From Leptospiraceae bacterium (GTDB lineage: Bacteria > Spirochaetota > Leptospiria > Turneriellales > Turneriellaceae), in contig JANWWS010000033.1 of assembly GCA_025055765.1 (NCBI GenBank), forward strand, positions 62,001 through 126,000: a stretch of DNA of 64,000 bases. Direction: 5' to 3'. A program made the translations under genes and the position numbers. Positions 16,695 through 24,570 of the stretch are shown piece after piece. The notes beneath the pieces were generated by a model that was not told the origin of the DNA, ran no database searches, and was given only the letters and a program-made list of their open reading frames with translations. The first letter of the stretch is position 1. Each line of letters opens with the position of its first letter.

Positions 16695-17549
16695 ATGCGC
16701 ATAACTTATTATGGCACCCGAGGCTCTATTCCTGTTTCCGGGAGGGATTTTTGCGAATTTGGAGGAAACACGACCTGTGTCTTAATCGAAGAAGGCAAAA
16801 CCGTGGTCATTATCGATGCGGGAACGGGTATCCGCAACTGTGGGAATGAACTTCTACAACGCAAAATAAAGGAAATCCATATCCTCTTCACACACACTCA
16901 CTGGGACCACATACAGGGCTTCCCTTTTTTTGGACCTGCCTATAGCCAAAATCACCATATATTTATCTATGGGGAAACAAAATTTCTTCCCCGCTCTCGT
17001 TCGATATTAGACATTCCTGGAGAAAATGAGGATTGGCAAATCCAGAAAGCTCTTTCATGGCAGCAATTTTTTATGTTCTTTCCCGTACCCTTGGAACAAA
17101 TGCCGTCCAAATTAGTTTTCTTTCCTATTAAGCCGGGAGAGGCTTTTTTCGTAGATGACCTAGAGATTCTACCCATTGCCCTATACCATCCTAACGGAAG
17201 CCTGGGTTTTCGCTTTAGCAGCCGAGGCAAGGTTTTTGTTTTTTGCACGGATGTGGAGCACAATACCGAAATTTCCCAAAAGCTAAGTGATTTTGCAAAA
17301 GGAGCAGATATCTTTGCCTATGACAGCCAATATACGCCCGAAGAATACGAACAGGGACGCAAAGGCTGGGGCCATTCGACTTACAAAGAAGGCGCCCGTA
17401 TCGCTACTATTGCCGAAGTCAAAAGCTATCATATGATCCATCATGACCCATCACATAACGACGCTAAGATTTTAGAGATGGAAGAAGAAGCAAAAAAAAT
17501 ATTCCCCTCAACCTTGGCAGTGAGAGAAAAAAATATTTTTGATATTTAG
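16695..17549 (+). CDS. MBL-fold metallo-hydrolase
   Basis: This 284-aa cytoplasmic protein is a metallo-beta-lactamase-fold hydrolase of the kind beginning with YYGTRGSIPVSG and FGGNTTC. The metal-binding motif HTHWDH gives H67, H69, D71 and H72. Later ligands are plausible in FCTDVEHN and MIHHDPSHND. Related proteins include phosphodiesterases, but the substrate cannot be read from sequence. I place the start at the ATG at 16695, one base after the ATPase stop, rather than at the upstream in-frame GTG (16677). The tight spacing puts it in the ABC operon. Its last 4 bases overlap the convergent murE gene. Confidence 0.87.
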   Translation: MRITYYGTRGSIPVSGRDFCEFGGNTTCVLIEEGKTVVIIDAGTGIRNCGNELLQRKIKEIHILFTHTHWDHIQGFPFFGPAYSQNHHIFIYGETKFLPRSRSILDIPGENEDWQIQKALSWQQFFMFFPVPLEQMPSKLVFFPIKPGEAFFVDDLEILPIALYHPNGSLGFRFSSRGKVFVFCTDVEHNTEISQKLSDFAKGADIFAYDSQYTPEEYEQGRKGWGHSTYKEGARIATIAEVKSYHMIHHDPSHNDAKILEMEEEAKKIFPSTLAVREKNIFDI

Positions 17550-19069
17550 CGCATACCCAGCTCATGAAGGAGTCTTAGTACAACTTCTCGATCACTAAAG
17601 GGAATTCTCTTTCCCTGAATCAGTTGGTAATTTTCATGTCCCTTACCTGCCACAACCAGTACCTCTTGGGCTTTGAGAATCTGCAAGCCAATACGGATGG
17701 CCTTCTCCCTATCAGGCATAACGACATACTGGCTTGTGGTGATCCCTTTCTTTATATCGTTTATTATTTGCTGAGGATCTTCTGAGCGAGGGTTGTCATT
17801 CGTCAGTATTATAAAATCAGCAAACTGAGACGCTACCTTCCCCATTTGGGGCCTCTTTTCTTTATCTCTCTCTCCACCACAACCAAAGATAACAATAATA
17901 CGCACGGGATTAAGTTCATCAATACATTTAAGTAGGTTTTCTAAAGCAGCCGGGGTATGAGCATAATCAATGACCACGTGGCGATTTTCGGATGCAGCAA
18001 TTACCTCTAGTCGGCCAGGTGGGGGTGAAAGCTGAGATATAGCGCTAAGGATCGGTTCAGCTTCAAAACCCAAAAGCCTGAGTCCCAAAAAAACTGTAGC
18101 TAGGTTCATGAGATTGTAGCGGCCAAGAAACTTGGTTTTTAGTTGATAGCTTTTTTGCCCAAACCACAGGATAGCACAATAGCCACTCCACGAGGGCTCT
18201 ATGCTCACAAGTTGCGCATCCCCGTTGGGACCAAGAGTTATAATGGGGAAAGAAGCATTTTCCGCTCGAAGGTATGACAAAAGCTTTATACCCCATTGGG
18301 TATCTGTGTGCACAATGACCCCAAAGACTGCCTTGGGATAGTGGCGAGATTGCTCGAGGATCTCTTGAAATAAGATCTTTTTTGCCTCAAAATAGTTTTC
18401 CATGGTCTGGTGATAATCTAAATGATCCTGGGACAGGTTCGTAAAAACGGCCAGATTCCATAAAACCCCTGAGAGCCTGCCTTGATGAAGTCCAATAGAA
18501 CTCGCCTCTATGGCTACATAGCGTATTTTCTTGCGTTCTGCCAGAGAAAGGTAACTATGCAGAGAAATAAGATCAGGTGTGGTAAGAGGGTTTTCCATTT
18601 TAGATTCATTGAGGTATATCCCTAAAGTCCCAATATAGGCTGCCCTATGGCCCATCCTTTTGAGGGTATCATAGAAGGCCATAGCAATCGTTGTTTTGCC
18701 ATTTGTGCCCGTTACACCAATGACCATCTGGGAACGGGTAGGATCTCCATAAAACCAAGAAACAAGACGACCAAGTGCTTTAAAAAAATCAGAACTAAAA
18801 AAGATGGGCTGACTGCTTTCGTAATCGGGATGGGTGACAATTTCCGCTTCGTATTTCGCCGCTACAAAGACAGCACTAGCTCCCTTTCGTAGAGCTTCAA
18901 AAATAAAGTCCTTTCCCTTATTGTGCAATCCGTCAAGGGCCAAGAAGCCATAGCCTTTGCGCACAAGCCGGCTATCACTGACCAGTTTGCGAAGCTTAAT
19001 CTCACTTCTCTTCCCCGGGGTATGCCACCCCATGGCTAGGAGATCCACCGAGGTTAGTATACGCGGCAT
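17546..19069 (-). CDS. murE: UDP-MurNAc-tripeptide synthetase MurE, meso-DAP type
   Basis: MurE adds the third residue to the peptidoglycan precursor in the cytoplasm. The ATP-binding loop GVTGTNGKTT is at about residues 118-127. EASSIGLHQGR and YAHTPAALEN are standard Mur-ligase blocks. The selectivity loop near 424 reads DNPRSEDP, the DNPR form that binds meso-diaminopimelate rather than lysine. This fits Leptospira-type peptidoglycan and argues against ornithine-using spirochaetes. The C terminus (VVAGKGHENYQ) is intact and length (507 aa) is normal. It lies alone between the convergent MBL gene and acs, with a 16-base gap to acs. Confidence 0.96.
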   Translation of the reverse strand: MPRILTSVDLLAMGWHTPGKRSEIKLRKLVSDSRLVRKGYGFLALDGLHNKGKDFIFEALRKGASAVFVAAKYEAEIVTHPDYESSQPIFFSSDFFKALGRLVSWFYGDPTRSQMVIGVTGTNGKTTIAMAFYDTLKRMGHRAAYIGTLGIYLNESKMENPLTTPDLISLHSYLSLAERKKIRYVAIEASSIGLHQGRLSGVLWNLAVFTNLSQDHLDYHQTMENYFEAKKILFQEILEQSRHYPKAVFGVIVHTDTQWGIKLLSYLRAENASFPIITLGPNGDAQLVSIEPSWSGYCAILWFGQKSYQLKTKFLGRYNLMNLATVFLGLRLLGFEAEPILSAISQLSPPPGRLEVIAASENRHVVIDYAHTPAALENLLKCIDELNPVRIIVIFGCGGERDKEKRPQMGKVASQFADFIILTNDNPRSEDPQQIINDIKKGITTSQYVVMPDREKAIRIGLQILKAQEVLVVAGKGHENYQLIQGKRIPFSDREVVLRLLHELGMR

Positions 19070-19085
19070 GAATCGGTGGCTAGCC

Positions 19086-21047
19086 TTAAACCTTAACCCT
19101 TTCCCTTACTAAGGTTTCTACAACAGCAGGCTCAGCTAATGTGGTGGTATCTCCTAGGTTTTCAATATCCCCCGACGCTATCTTGCGCAAGATGCGCCGC
19201 ATGATTTTGCCACTTCTTGTCTTCGGCAAGGCAGCGGCAAATTGAATAATATCAGGCTTCGCTATGGGGCTAAGTTCGCGCGCTACTTGCTCCACAAGCT
19301 CCGCTTTTAAAGACTCTGAAGGCTCTACATGGGCTTTTAATGTCACAAAAGCATAGATACCTTGCCCCTTGATCTCGTGTGGATAGCCCACAACGGCAGC
19401 CTCGGCAACCTTAGGATGAAGCACAAGTGCAGATTCAATTTCGGCAGTCCCCAGCCTGTGACCAGCCACATTTATAACATCATCCACTCTACCAGTAATC
19501 CAGTAGTACCCATCTTCATCTCGACGGCAGCCATCCCCTGTAAAATAATAACCTTTAAAAGTAGAAAAATAAGTATCATAAAAACGCTTTTCATCACCAT
19601 AAACACCACGCATAATCGAAGGCCACGGAAACTTGAGACACAGATTGCCTTCGCAAGGGCCAGAAAGTTCCCTGCCTTCGCCATCGACAATAGCCGGCTG
19701 GACCCCAAAAAAGGGCAAGGTTGCAGAACCTGGTTTTTGTGGTATAGCCCCAGGGAGAGGGGAAATGAGAATCCCTCCGGTTTCTGTCTGCCACCAGGTG
19801 TCCACCACGGGACAGCGGGAATTCCCTACCGTTCGAAAGTACCAAAGCCATGCCTCAGGGTTAATAGGCTCACCCACCGAGCCTAAGAGGCGCAGACTGT
19901 CTAATTTATGTTTTCTTACTGGTTCTTCGCCATAACGCATAAGGGCCCTGATAGCCGTGGGAGCAGTATAGAAAATATTTACCGAATATTTTTCACAAAT
20001 AGCCCAAAAACGATCCACATCGGGGAAAGTTGGCACACCTTCAAACATCAGGGAGGTCGCCCCATTAATTAGAGGCCCATAGACAATATAACTATGCCCA
20101 GTTACCCATCCAATATCAGCCGTACACCAATAGGTATCCTCATCTCGTATATCAAAAACGTATTTATGCGTCATGGCCGTGTACACCCCATAGCCCCCTG
20201 TGGTGTGAAGAACCCCTTTGGGCTTCCCCGTCGAACCCGACGTGTATAAAATAAATAAGGGATCTTCTGCATCCATTTCTTCAGGAGGACATTCATCCTG
20301 GATATCCTCTTTTTTCATCTCGTGATGATACCACATATCCCTTCCCTCAACCCAAGAAGCCACATCATGTCCTGTTCGCTTCACAACAAGCACCCGTCTA
20401 ACTTCAGGACAGCTTTTTAGAGCTTGGTCTGCATTTTGCTTAAGGGGTATAATTTTCCCACCACGAAAACCGCCATCGGCGGTAATGAGAAAACTGGAAC
20501 GCGCATCTAATATTCGGTCTTTCAAGGCATCGGGACTAAAGCCACCAAAAACCACGGAATGTATAGCTCCAATACGGCAACAAGCCAAGACAGCTACCGC
20601 TAGCTCCGGTATCATAGGAAGGTAAATGGTAACCCTGTCTCCCTTTTTTACACCATGTTTCTTTAATACATTGGCAAGACGACATACCTCGCGATAGAGC
20701 TGCTGGTAAGTAATGGTTCGGGATTCATCGGGGAAATCCCCCTCCCAAATTATTGCGGCTTTATTTTTACGAAATGTGCTAAGATGTCGATCTAACGCAT
20801 TGTAAGAGAGATTTAGCTTCCCACCCAAAAACCATTTTATCTTTGCGTTGGCAAAATCGTGTTCTAAAACCTTGTCCCATTTTCGAAACCAAGTGATGTG
20901 CTCCTCTGCTTCCCTTGCCCAAAACTCCTCAGGATTTTCAATGGAATAGGTATATTTTTTTTTATATTCCTCAAGGGATCCCAGGCGGGCTTTCTTAACA
21001 AAATCCGGATTTATCTCTGTTGGATGGAAAACAACCTTTTGCGACAT
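19086..21047 (-). CDS. acs: acetyl-CoA synthetase Acs
   Basis: Acs makes acetyl-CoA from acetate, ATP and CoA. The 653-aa protein shows the whole family pattern: EEFWAREA near the N terminus, the P-loop [20 protein letters not shown] near residue 265, [31 protein letters not shown], and the acetylation-regulated lysine in [13 protein letters not shown] near residue 610. A strong GGAGG ribosome site precedes the ATG at 21047. It is followed by murE. The pairing looks positional rather than functional. Together with aacS and the thiolase it supports growth on acetate or fatty-acid breakdown products. Confidence 0.97.
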   Translation of the reverse strand: MSQKVVFHPTEINPDFVKKARLGSLEEYKKKYTYSIENPEEFWAREAEEHITWFRKWDKVLEHDFANAKIKWFLGGKLNLSYNALDRHLSTFRKNKAAIIWEGDFPDESRTITYQQLYREVCRLANVLKKHGVKKGDRVTIYLPMIPELAVAVLACCRIGAIHSVVFGGFSPDALKDRILDARSSFLITADGGFRGGKIIPLKQNADQALKSCPEVRRVLVVKRTGHDVASWVEGRDMWYHHEMKKEDIQDECPPEEMDAEDPLFILYTSGSTGKPKGVLHTTGGYGVYTAMTHKYVFDIRDEDTYWCTADIGWVTGHSYIVYGPLINGATSLMFEGVPTFPDVDRFWAICEKYSVNIFYTAPTAIRALMRYGEEPVRKHKLDSLRLLGSVGEPINPEAWLWYFRTVGNSRCPVVDTWWQTETGGILISPLPGAIPQKPGSATLPFFGVQPAIVDGEGRELSGPCEGNLCLKFPWPSIMRGVYGDEKRFYDTYFSTFKGYYFTGDGCRRDEDGYYWITGRVDDVINVAGHRLGTAEIESALVLHPKVAEAAVVGYPHEIKGQGIYAFVTLKAHVEPSESLKAELVEQVARELSPIAKPDIIQFAAALPKTRSGKIMRRILRKIASGDIENLGDTTTLAEPAVVETLVRERVKV

Positions 21048-21978
21048 AGTTCCCTCCTCACCCTGATATTGGAGTATTCTTGCTCCTCATTTGCTAAAGT
21101 CAACTAAAAAGAAACCCATAGGTATTAACCTTGAAGGCATATGTTGCACAAGCCTTAGAGAAAGTATATGTTCCCCCAAGCGGTTTTCCCGAGAGAAAAA
21201 TAAGCAAAAGATTAGGAAGATGTCCAAGTAATTAGATAACCCTGGGCCAATAAAGCAGAATTTTCTTTGGGAAAGCTGGGGCCCCCCTTTTAGTTACGCC
21301 GATGCCTCTCGTTTCCTGTTATGGAATTCCTGAAAAGCTTACCGTAAACATGACCTGAAACTTATCCCACAGGATATTTCATACCTCCAGCTTCAGCTAG
21401 GAGGCACCAATAAGGCACTTATTGATCACTCTCCCGACAACCACAGAATCAATTATGCCCAGAGCCTATCGAGAAGCTCGAACCACTCAATACAACCATA
21501 TTGCGCAAAATATAGCTCACAAGAGGGTATAACATAAGAATAGAGCGTCATTTTATCACCAATGACTTTTCCCCTAGTGCACACACACCGACAACTCAAC
21601 ATACTTCGAAGCATGACGCCTTTCCAAAAATTCTGTGATCAGCTAAATTCGCCTATAGGCTACCTTTTTGTCCAGAACTTGACAAGTGGCCGGCAAACCT
21701 AGTCCACTATGGATTTCCTGGCTAAATCCAAGTGTATGACCCCAAAGCCGTATGACAAAATATTCACATAACCTTTGTAAACCTATCCGAAAAAAGCAGG
21801 CCTCCTTATTCTGAACCAGACAAACCAAGAGATAAGCACATTTATTAATGGCTTTAATGAGATACGAGACTCTCGTGAGCTCTTACTTGAAGCGAAAAAG
21901 AAAGAAGCGGGACACCCTTCACCACGCAAAAGAAAAACAGCTTCGCTGTTTATCTGAGACTTCCGCTAAAAGGAAACC
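21048..21978. other. 931-base stretch without a recognisable gene
   Basis: Between acs and the two-RHH gene no frame looks coding on either strand. The longest, 61 codons at 21643-21828 on the minus strand, has no recognisable relative or ribosome site. The stretch contains GGAATTCC at 21322, GGATTTCC at 21709 and a terminator at 21925-21951. No tRNA, 6S, SRP or RNase P signature was found. Decayed DNA around an accessory gene is a plausible reading. Confidence 0.6.
21925..21951 (-). terminator. intrinsic terminator after the two-RHH gene
   Basis: On the minus strand AAACAGC-GAA-GCTGTTT forms a perfect 7-bp stem with a 3-base loop (21935-21951), followed by a T-rich tail TTCTTTTGC. It lies 28 bases beyond the stop of the 21979-22548 gene. 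Confidence 0.8.
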
Positions 21979-22548
21979 TTAACTCCTGCTGCGGCGCTGC
22001 CAGTAATAGCGCAAGTACATCGGTAATTCTCCCGATGGTTTGCAGTGATAATCCTCCGGTGAAAATAGCTCCTTACTATGGAAATCCATAATAGGAATCC
22101 CCACCACCGTAGAATAGTAACACTTATGCCTTGCCACCAACTTTGTACCATACCAAAAAAGCCTCCAATATGGGATTCGCCCCGAAAGAAAACTATCCAA
22201 ATAGCGCACCAACGCAATGCGCAATACCATACTGGTGGTAAGCCCAAAGCGATACTTAAGCTCACAAAAAAGCCGCTCATCGTCCCCATGAAGCACTACA
22301 TTGATCCGGCACAGCTCACGTGATGGAGTAGAGTTTTTCTCTTTCAACTTGTGGGCCATCTCCCGCATTTTATTTAGATCAACCACCTTTTTGCGAGCTA
22401 GCTTAAAGGCGCAAAAGCGAACAACGGCCGACATACTGGTGTTGGATTTAGTTGCCGCCTGGCGTAGCTTCGCCATTAAAGCCGGATTAAGGCGCAGATC
22501 CCAAAGACCTTTCGAGCTACCATGTCCATTGCTTTTTTTCACAATCAT
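21979..22548 (-). CDS. two-domain ribbon-helix-helix-like protein (DUF1564-like)
   Basis: This 189-aa protein has no signal peptide. Two segments look like ribbon-helix-helix units: LWDLRLNPALMAKLRQAATK followed by NTSMSAVVRFCAFKLA (about 15-52), and CRINVVLHGDDERLFCELKY followed by GLTTSMVLRIALVRYLDS (about 81-120). Each is a short beta strand, then two helices with a small-residue turn. The C-terminal 65 residues are basic and aromatic. The layout recalls DUF1564, a family described from Leptospira, but I recognise this only by general resemblance. Its promoter region holds four TTTG blocks spaced 10-11 bases apart. The gene is flanked by about 930 and 346 bases of non-coding DNA, so it looks accessory. 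Confidence 0.6.
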   Translation of the reverse strand: MIVKKSNGHGSSKGLWDLRLNPALMAKLRQAATKSNTSMSAVVRFCAFKLARKKVVDLNKMREMAHKLKEKNSTPSRELCRINVVLHGDDERLFCELKYRFGLTTSMVLRIALVRYLDSFLSGRIPYWRLFWYGTKLVARHKCYYSTVVGIPIMDFHSKELFSPEDYHCKPSGELPMYLRYYWQRRSRS

Positions 22549-22562
22549 ATAGAAATCTGCCT

Positions 22563-22614
22563 ATATATAACCTCGAGTTTGCCAAAAATTTGCAGAATTT
22601 TGCCTATTTTTGTG
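22563..22614 (-). promoter_or_regulatory. candidate promoter and phased TTTG operator of the two-RHH gene
   Basis: Four TTTG blocks begin at 22578, 22589, 22599 and 22609 on the plus strand, a helical spacing of 10-11 bases. On the minus strand a TATATA (22563-22568) sits close to the gene start at 22548, so the phased blocks would cover the -35 region. RHH proteins commonly bind tandem sites cooperatively, making autoregulation plausible. This is inference. Confidence 0.4.
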
Positions 22615-22860
22615 AAAAAATCAAATTTTTTATAGAAAACCTACAGGGGAGAATCGCCTGGGGCAGCGAACATTGAACTTTCTAGGATTTCCATACTCAT
22701 GGTGAAGATCCCAATCAATACTCGAAGTTGGCAACCCATGCTGTATACCAGGCGATTTACCAATAAAACCTGGGGGTAACCACCTTAAATAGCCTGTCTC
22801 CATGACTAAAACAGAGCTCTATGGCTTAGGCCCATTCTCGTGAGAGGATAAACTTAACTT

Positions 22861-22882
22861 CTAGTAAGGAATTCCTGACTAG
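22861..22882. repeat. 22-base palindrome after the DUF35 gene
   Basis: CTAGTaAGGAA and TTCCTgACTAG pair at 10 of 11 positions with no loop. It lies 12 bases beyond the stop of the DUF35 gene and is not followed by a T-run, so it could be a binding site or a weak terminator. Confidence 0.55.
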
Positions 22883-22894
22883 GTAGCCAAACTC

Positions 22895-23224
22895 TCAGGA
22901 GGCAAGCTCAAAGACAGGGGTCAGAGGGTCCTCATAGTGGCGAAACCTTACCTTGTCACCAATCTTTATATTAAAAGGGCTTTCCGTATCGACTAAAGCC
23001 GTCAAAAACATATTTTCGACCGTACGCACGACTGCAATTACATAGGGGGCTCTATCTTTAAACTTCCCTGCGGGCACAAAGCAGTTTACTGTATAGGTAT
23101 GGATTTCCCCCTCCCCTTTGGCCTCATATTCTTGAATTTTCTCACTGCCGCAGGCTGGGCAAACGGCAACACCCCGTGGATGCACCGTTCCACAGTCCCC
23201 ACACTTAATCGCAGGAATGTTCAT
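22895..23224 (-). CDS. DUF35-type zinc-ribbon OB-fold protein, thiolase partner
   Basis: This 109-aa protein has a rubredoxin-like zinc ribbon with C8, C11, C22 and C25 (CGDCG and CPACGS). An OB-fold domain follows, with GEIHTYTVNC and FNIKIGDKVRF. That is the DUF35 architecture, known to partner non-decarboxylating thiolases of the SCPx/archaeal type and to shuttle acyl-CoA or stabilise them. Its ATG overlaps the thiolase stop by 4 bases, and the two are surely co-translated. No metal-site residue is missing. Confidence 0.88.
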   Translation of the reverse strand: MNIPAIKCGDCGTVHPRGVAVCPACGSEKIQEYEAKGEGEIHTYTVNCFVPAGKFKDRAPYVIAVVRTVENMFLTALVDTESPFNIKIGDKVRFRHYEDPLTPVFELAS

Positions 23225-24432
23225 AGATCACTGCGACCCAAAATATGGACAGCTGAAATCGCGCCGGGCCCCCCAAGTACATGTGTCAGCGCATATTTGG
23301 CATTTTTCACCTGCCTCTTTTCGGCCCGATCTTGCAACTGCCATGTCATCTCGACAATTTGACCCACTCCCGTACATCCGATGGGATGTCCCTTGGCGCA
23401 AAGCCCACCGGAAGTATTTACTGGTAGCTTGCCACCAAGGCGCGTATGTCCATCCATAGCGAACCACCCACCCTTGCCCTTCTCCACAAACCCTAGGTCC
23501 TCAATATTCATAAGTTCCGTAAAGCTAAAACAGTCATGGCATTCCACAACATCAATATCTTCCGGTTTTAGATTAGCCATGCTATAGGCTTCTTTAGCCG
23601 CAGCCACAGTGGCCCTCATGGTTACGTGGGAGTCCCGAAATGCGACACTAAAGGACCCCCCGCCATGACCTGAGCCAAGAACTTTTACAGCCATTTTTTT
23701 GTTCAACCCAAGAGCCTTATCTTTTGTGGTGAGTACCACAGCGGCACTTCCATCAGTAATCAGTGATACTTCCTGCGTACTAAATGGCGTCGCCACGATG
23801 GGAGATTTTAAAATTTTTTCCACTGACACCTCTCTCTGCTTATAGGCATACGGATTAAGTGAGGCATGGTATTTATTTTTGGATGCCGAAAAAGCCAGCA
23901 TTTCCCTTGTGGTTCCGTACTCGTGCATATGCCGATGAGCGAACATAGCAAACATGGTTGCCCCATTCATCCCCACCCCAGATTCGTACCGGTAATCCAC
24001 ACCTGACTTTGCCCATTGCAGCTGCATATCGGCATCAGCTTCCTCCAGGGGCACATTCATTTTCTCTACCCCTAGAACAAGTACGGTATCGTAGATGCCT
24101 GCTGCTATAGCAATATAGGCCTGCCGAAAAGCCACCCCGCCTGAAGCACAAGCTGCCTCAAAGCGCACTGTAGGTACGTGGGGCAGTCCAAGGGAGGTGG
24201 CAGCCAGAGCTGCGAGAGTATTTTGGTTGTTAAACTGATTGGCATTATAATTGGCAAGATAGATTGCTTGGATTTCTCTTTTGTCTATGCCCGCATCCTT
24301 GATGGCGGGGATTGCTGCCTCGGCGATGAGTTTACGTAAATCGGCATCCCGCCGGTTGCCGTGGACACTTTCGTGAGCTCCTACGATATACACCTCTCTC
24401 ATAGCATCCCTTACAGCTGTGAGATCCGACAA
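23221..24432 (-). CDS. thiolase, SCPx / archaeal acetyl-CoA acetyltransferase type
   Basis: This 403-aa thiolase condenses or cleaves acyl-CoA, plausibly acetoacetyl-CoA. The nucleophilic cysteine is C95 in EAACASGGVAF. The SCPx-type block VVECHDCFSFTELM and the catalytic NTSGGLCAKGHPIGCTGVGQ are both present. This form, paired with DUF35, differs from the FadA/AtoB type. The start may be the first codon or the ATG at codon 11 (MREVYIVGAHES), which matches relatives better. Degradation of fatty acids, acetoacetate use or synthesis of acetoacetyl-CoA are all possible; aacS in the same window supports acetoacetate metabolism. Confidence 0.9.
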   Translation of the reverse strand: MSDLTAVRDAMREVYIVGAHESVHGNRRDADLRKLIAEAAIPAIKDAGIDKREIQAIYLANYNANQFNNQNTLAALAATSLGLPHVPTVRFEAACASGGVAFRQAYIAIAAGIYDTVLVLGVEKMNVPLEEADADMQLQWAKSGVDYRYESGVGMNGATMFAMFAHRHMHEYGTTREMLAFSASKNKYHASLNPYAYKQREVSVEKILKSPIVATPFSTQEVSLITDGSAAVVLTTKDKALGLNKKMAVKVLGSGHGGGSFSVAFRDSHVTMRATVAAAKEAYSMANLKPEDIDVVECHDCFSFTELMNIEDLGFVEKGKGGWFAMDGHTRLGGKLPVNTSGGLCAKGHPIGCTGVGQIVEMTWQLQDRAEKRQVKNAKYALTHVLGGPGAISAVHILGRSDL

Positions 24433-24483
24433 GAAGGGCTCTGTATTTTGTCAAGAATTTGGCCTTCGCGACCCATATACCCA

Positions 24484-24543
24484 GGTGTTAATAAGGAAAT
24501 CCATACCGCCGAAAGCATATGACCATTATGGATTTCCATAGTC
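24484..24543. repeat. inverted GGAAATCC / GGATTTCC pair forming a 14-bp stem
   Basis: TAAGGAAATCCATA at 24484 and TATGGATTTCCATA near 24530 pair at 13 of 14 positions around a loop of about 32 bases. The right arm is itself a perfect TATGGA-TT-TCCATA palindrome. It lies 28 bases beyond the stop of the repeat-protein gene and before the thiolase start, in a 138-base gap. Terminator or protein-binding site cannot be distinguished. Confidence 0.6.
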
Positions 24544-24570
24544 GCTTTGTAGAACAGGCCCTTTCCTCAC

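Larger units (their letters stand above)
22549..22894. other. 346-base intergenic stretch with palindrome and GGATTTCC motif
   Basis: No gene is seen here. It contains the promoter of the two-RHH gene (22555-22615), a GGATTTCCATA motif at 22686, and a near-perfect 22-base palindrome at 22861-22882. Confidence 0.6.

Noticed and set aside
16873-16884. GGAAATCCATA inside the MBL gene, and copies at 34828 and 35776
   Set aside because: In frame these encode Glu-Ile-His in conserved stretches, so codon choice explains them.
21241-21300. GGGCC/GGGGCCCC-rich segment as a structured RNA such as SRP or RNase P
   Set aside because: The conserved cores of those RNAs are absent and the pairing is short.
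21643-21828. 61-codon minus-strand frame in the gap after acs
   Set aside because: No ribosome site, no recognisable similarity, unusual composition (Cys and Arg scattered); likely chance.
22577-22614. phased TTTG blocks as a CRISPR or iteron array
   Set aside because: Units are too short and degenerate for CRISPR and no replication genes are near; kept only as a candidate operator.
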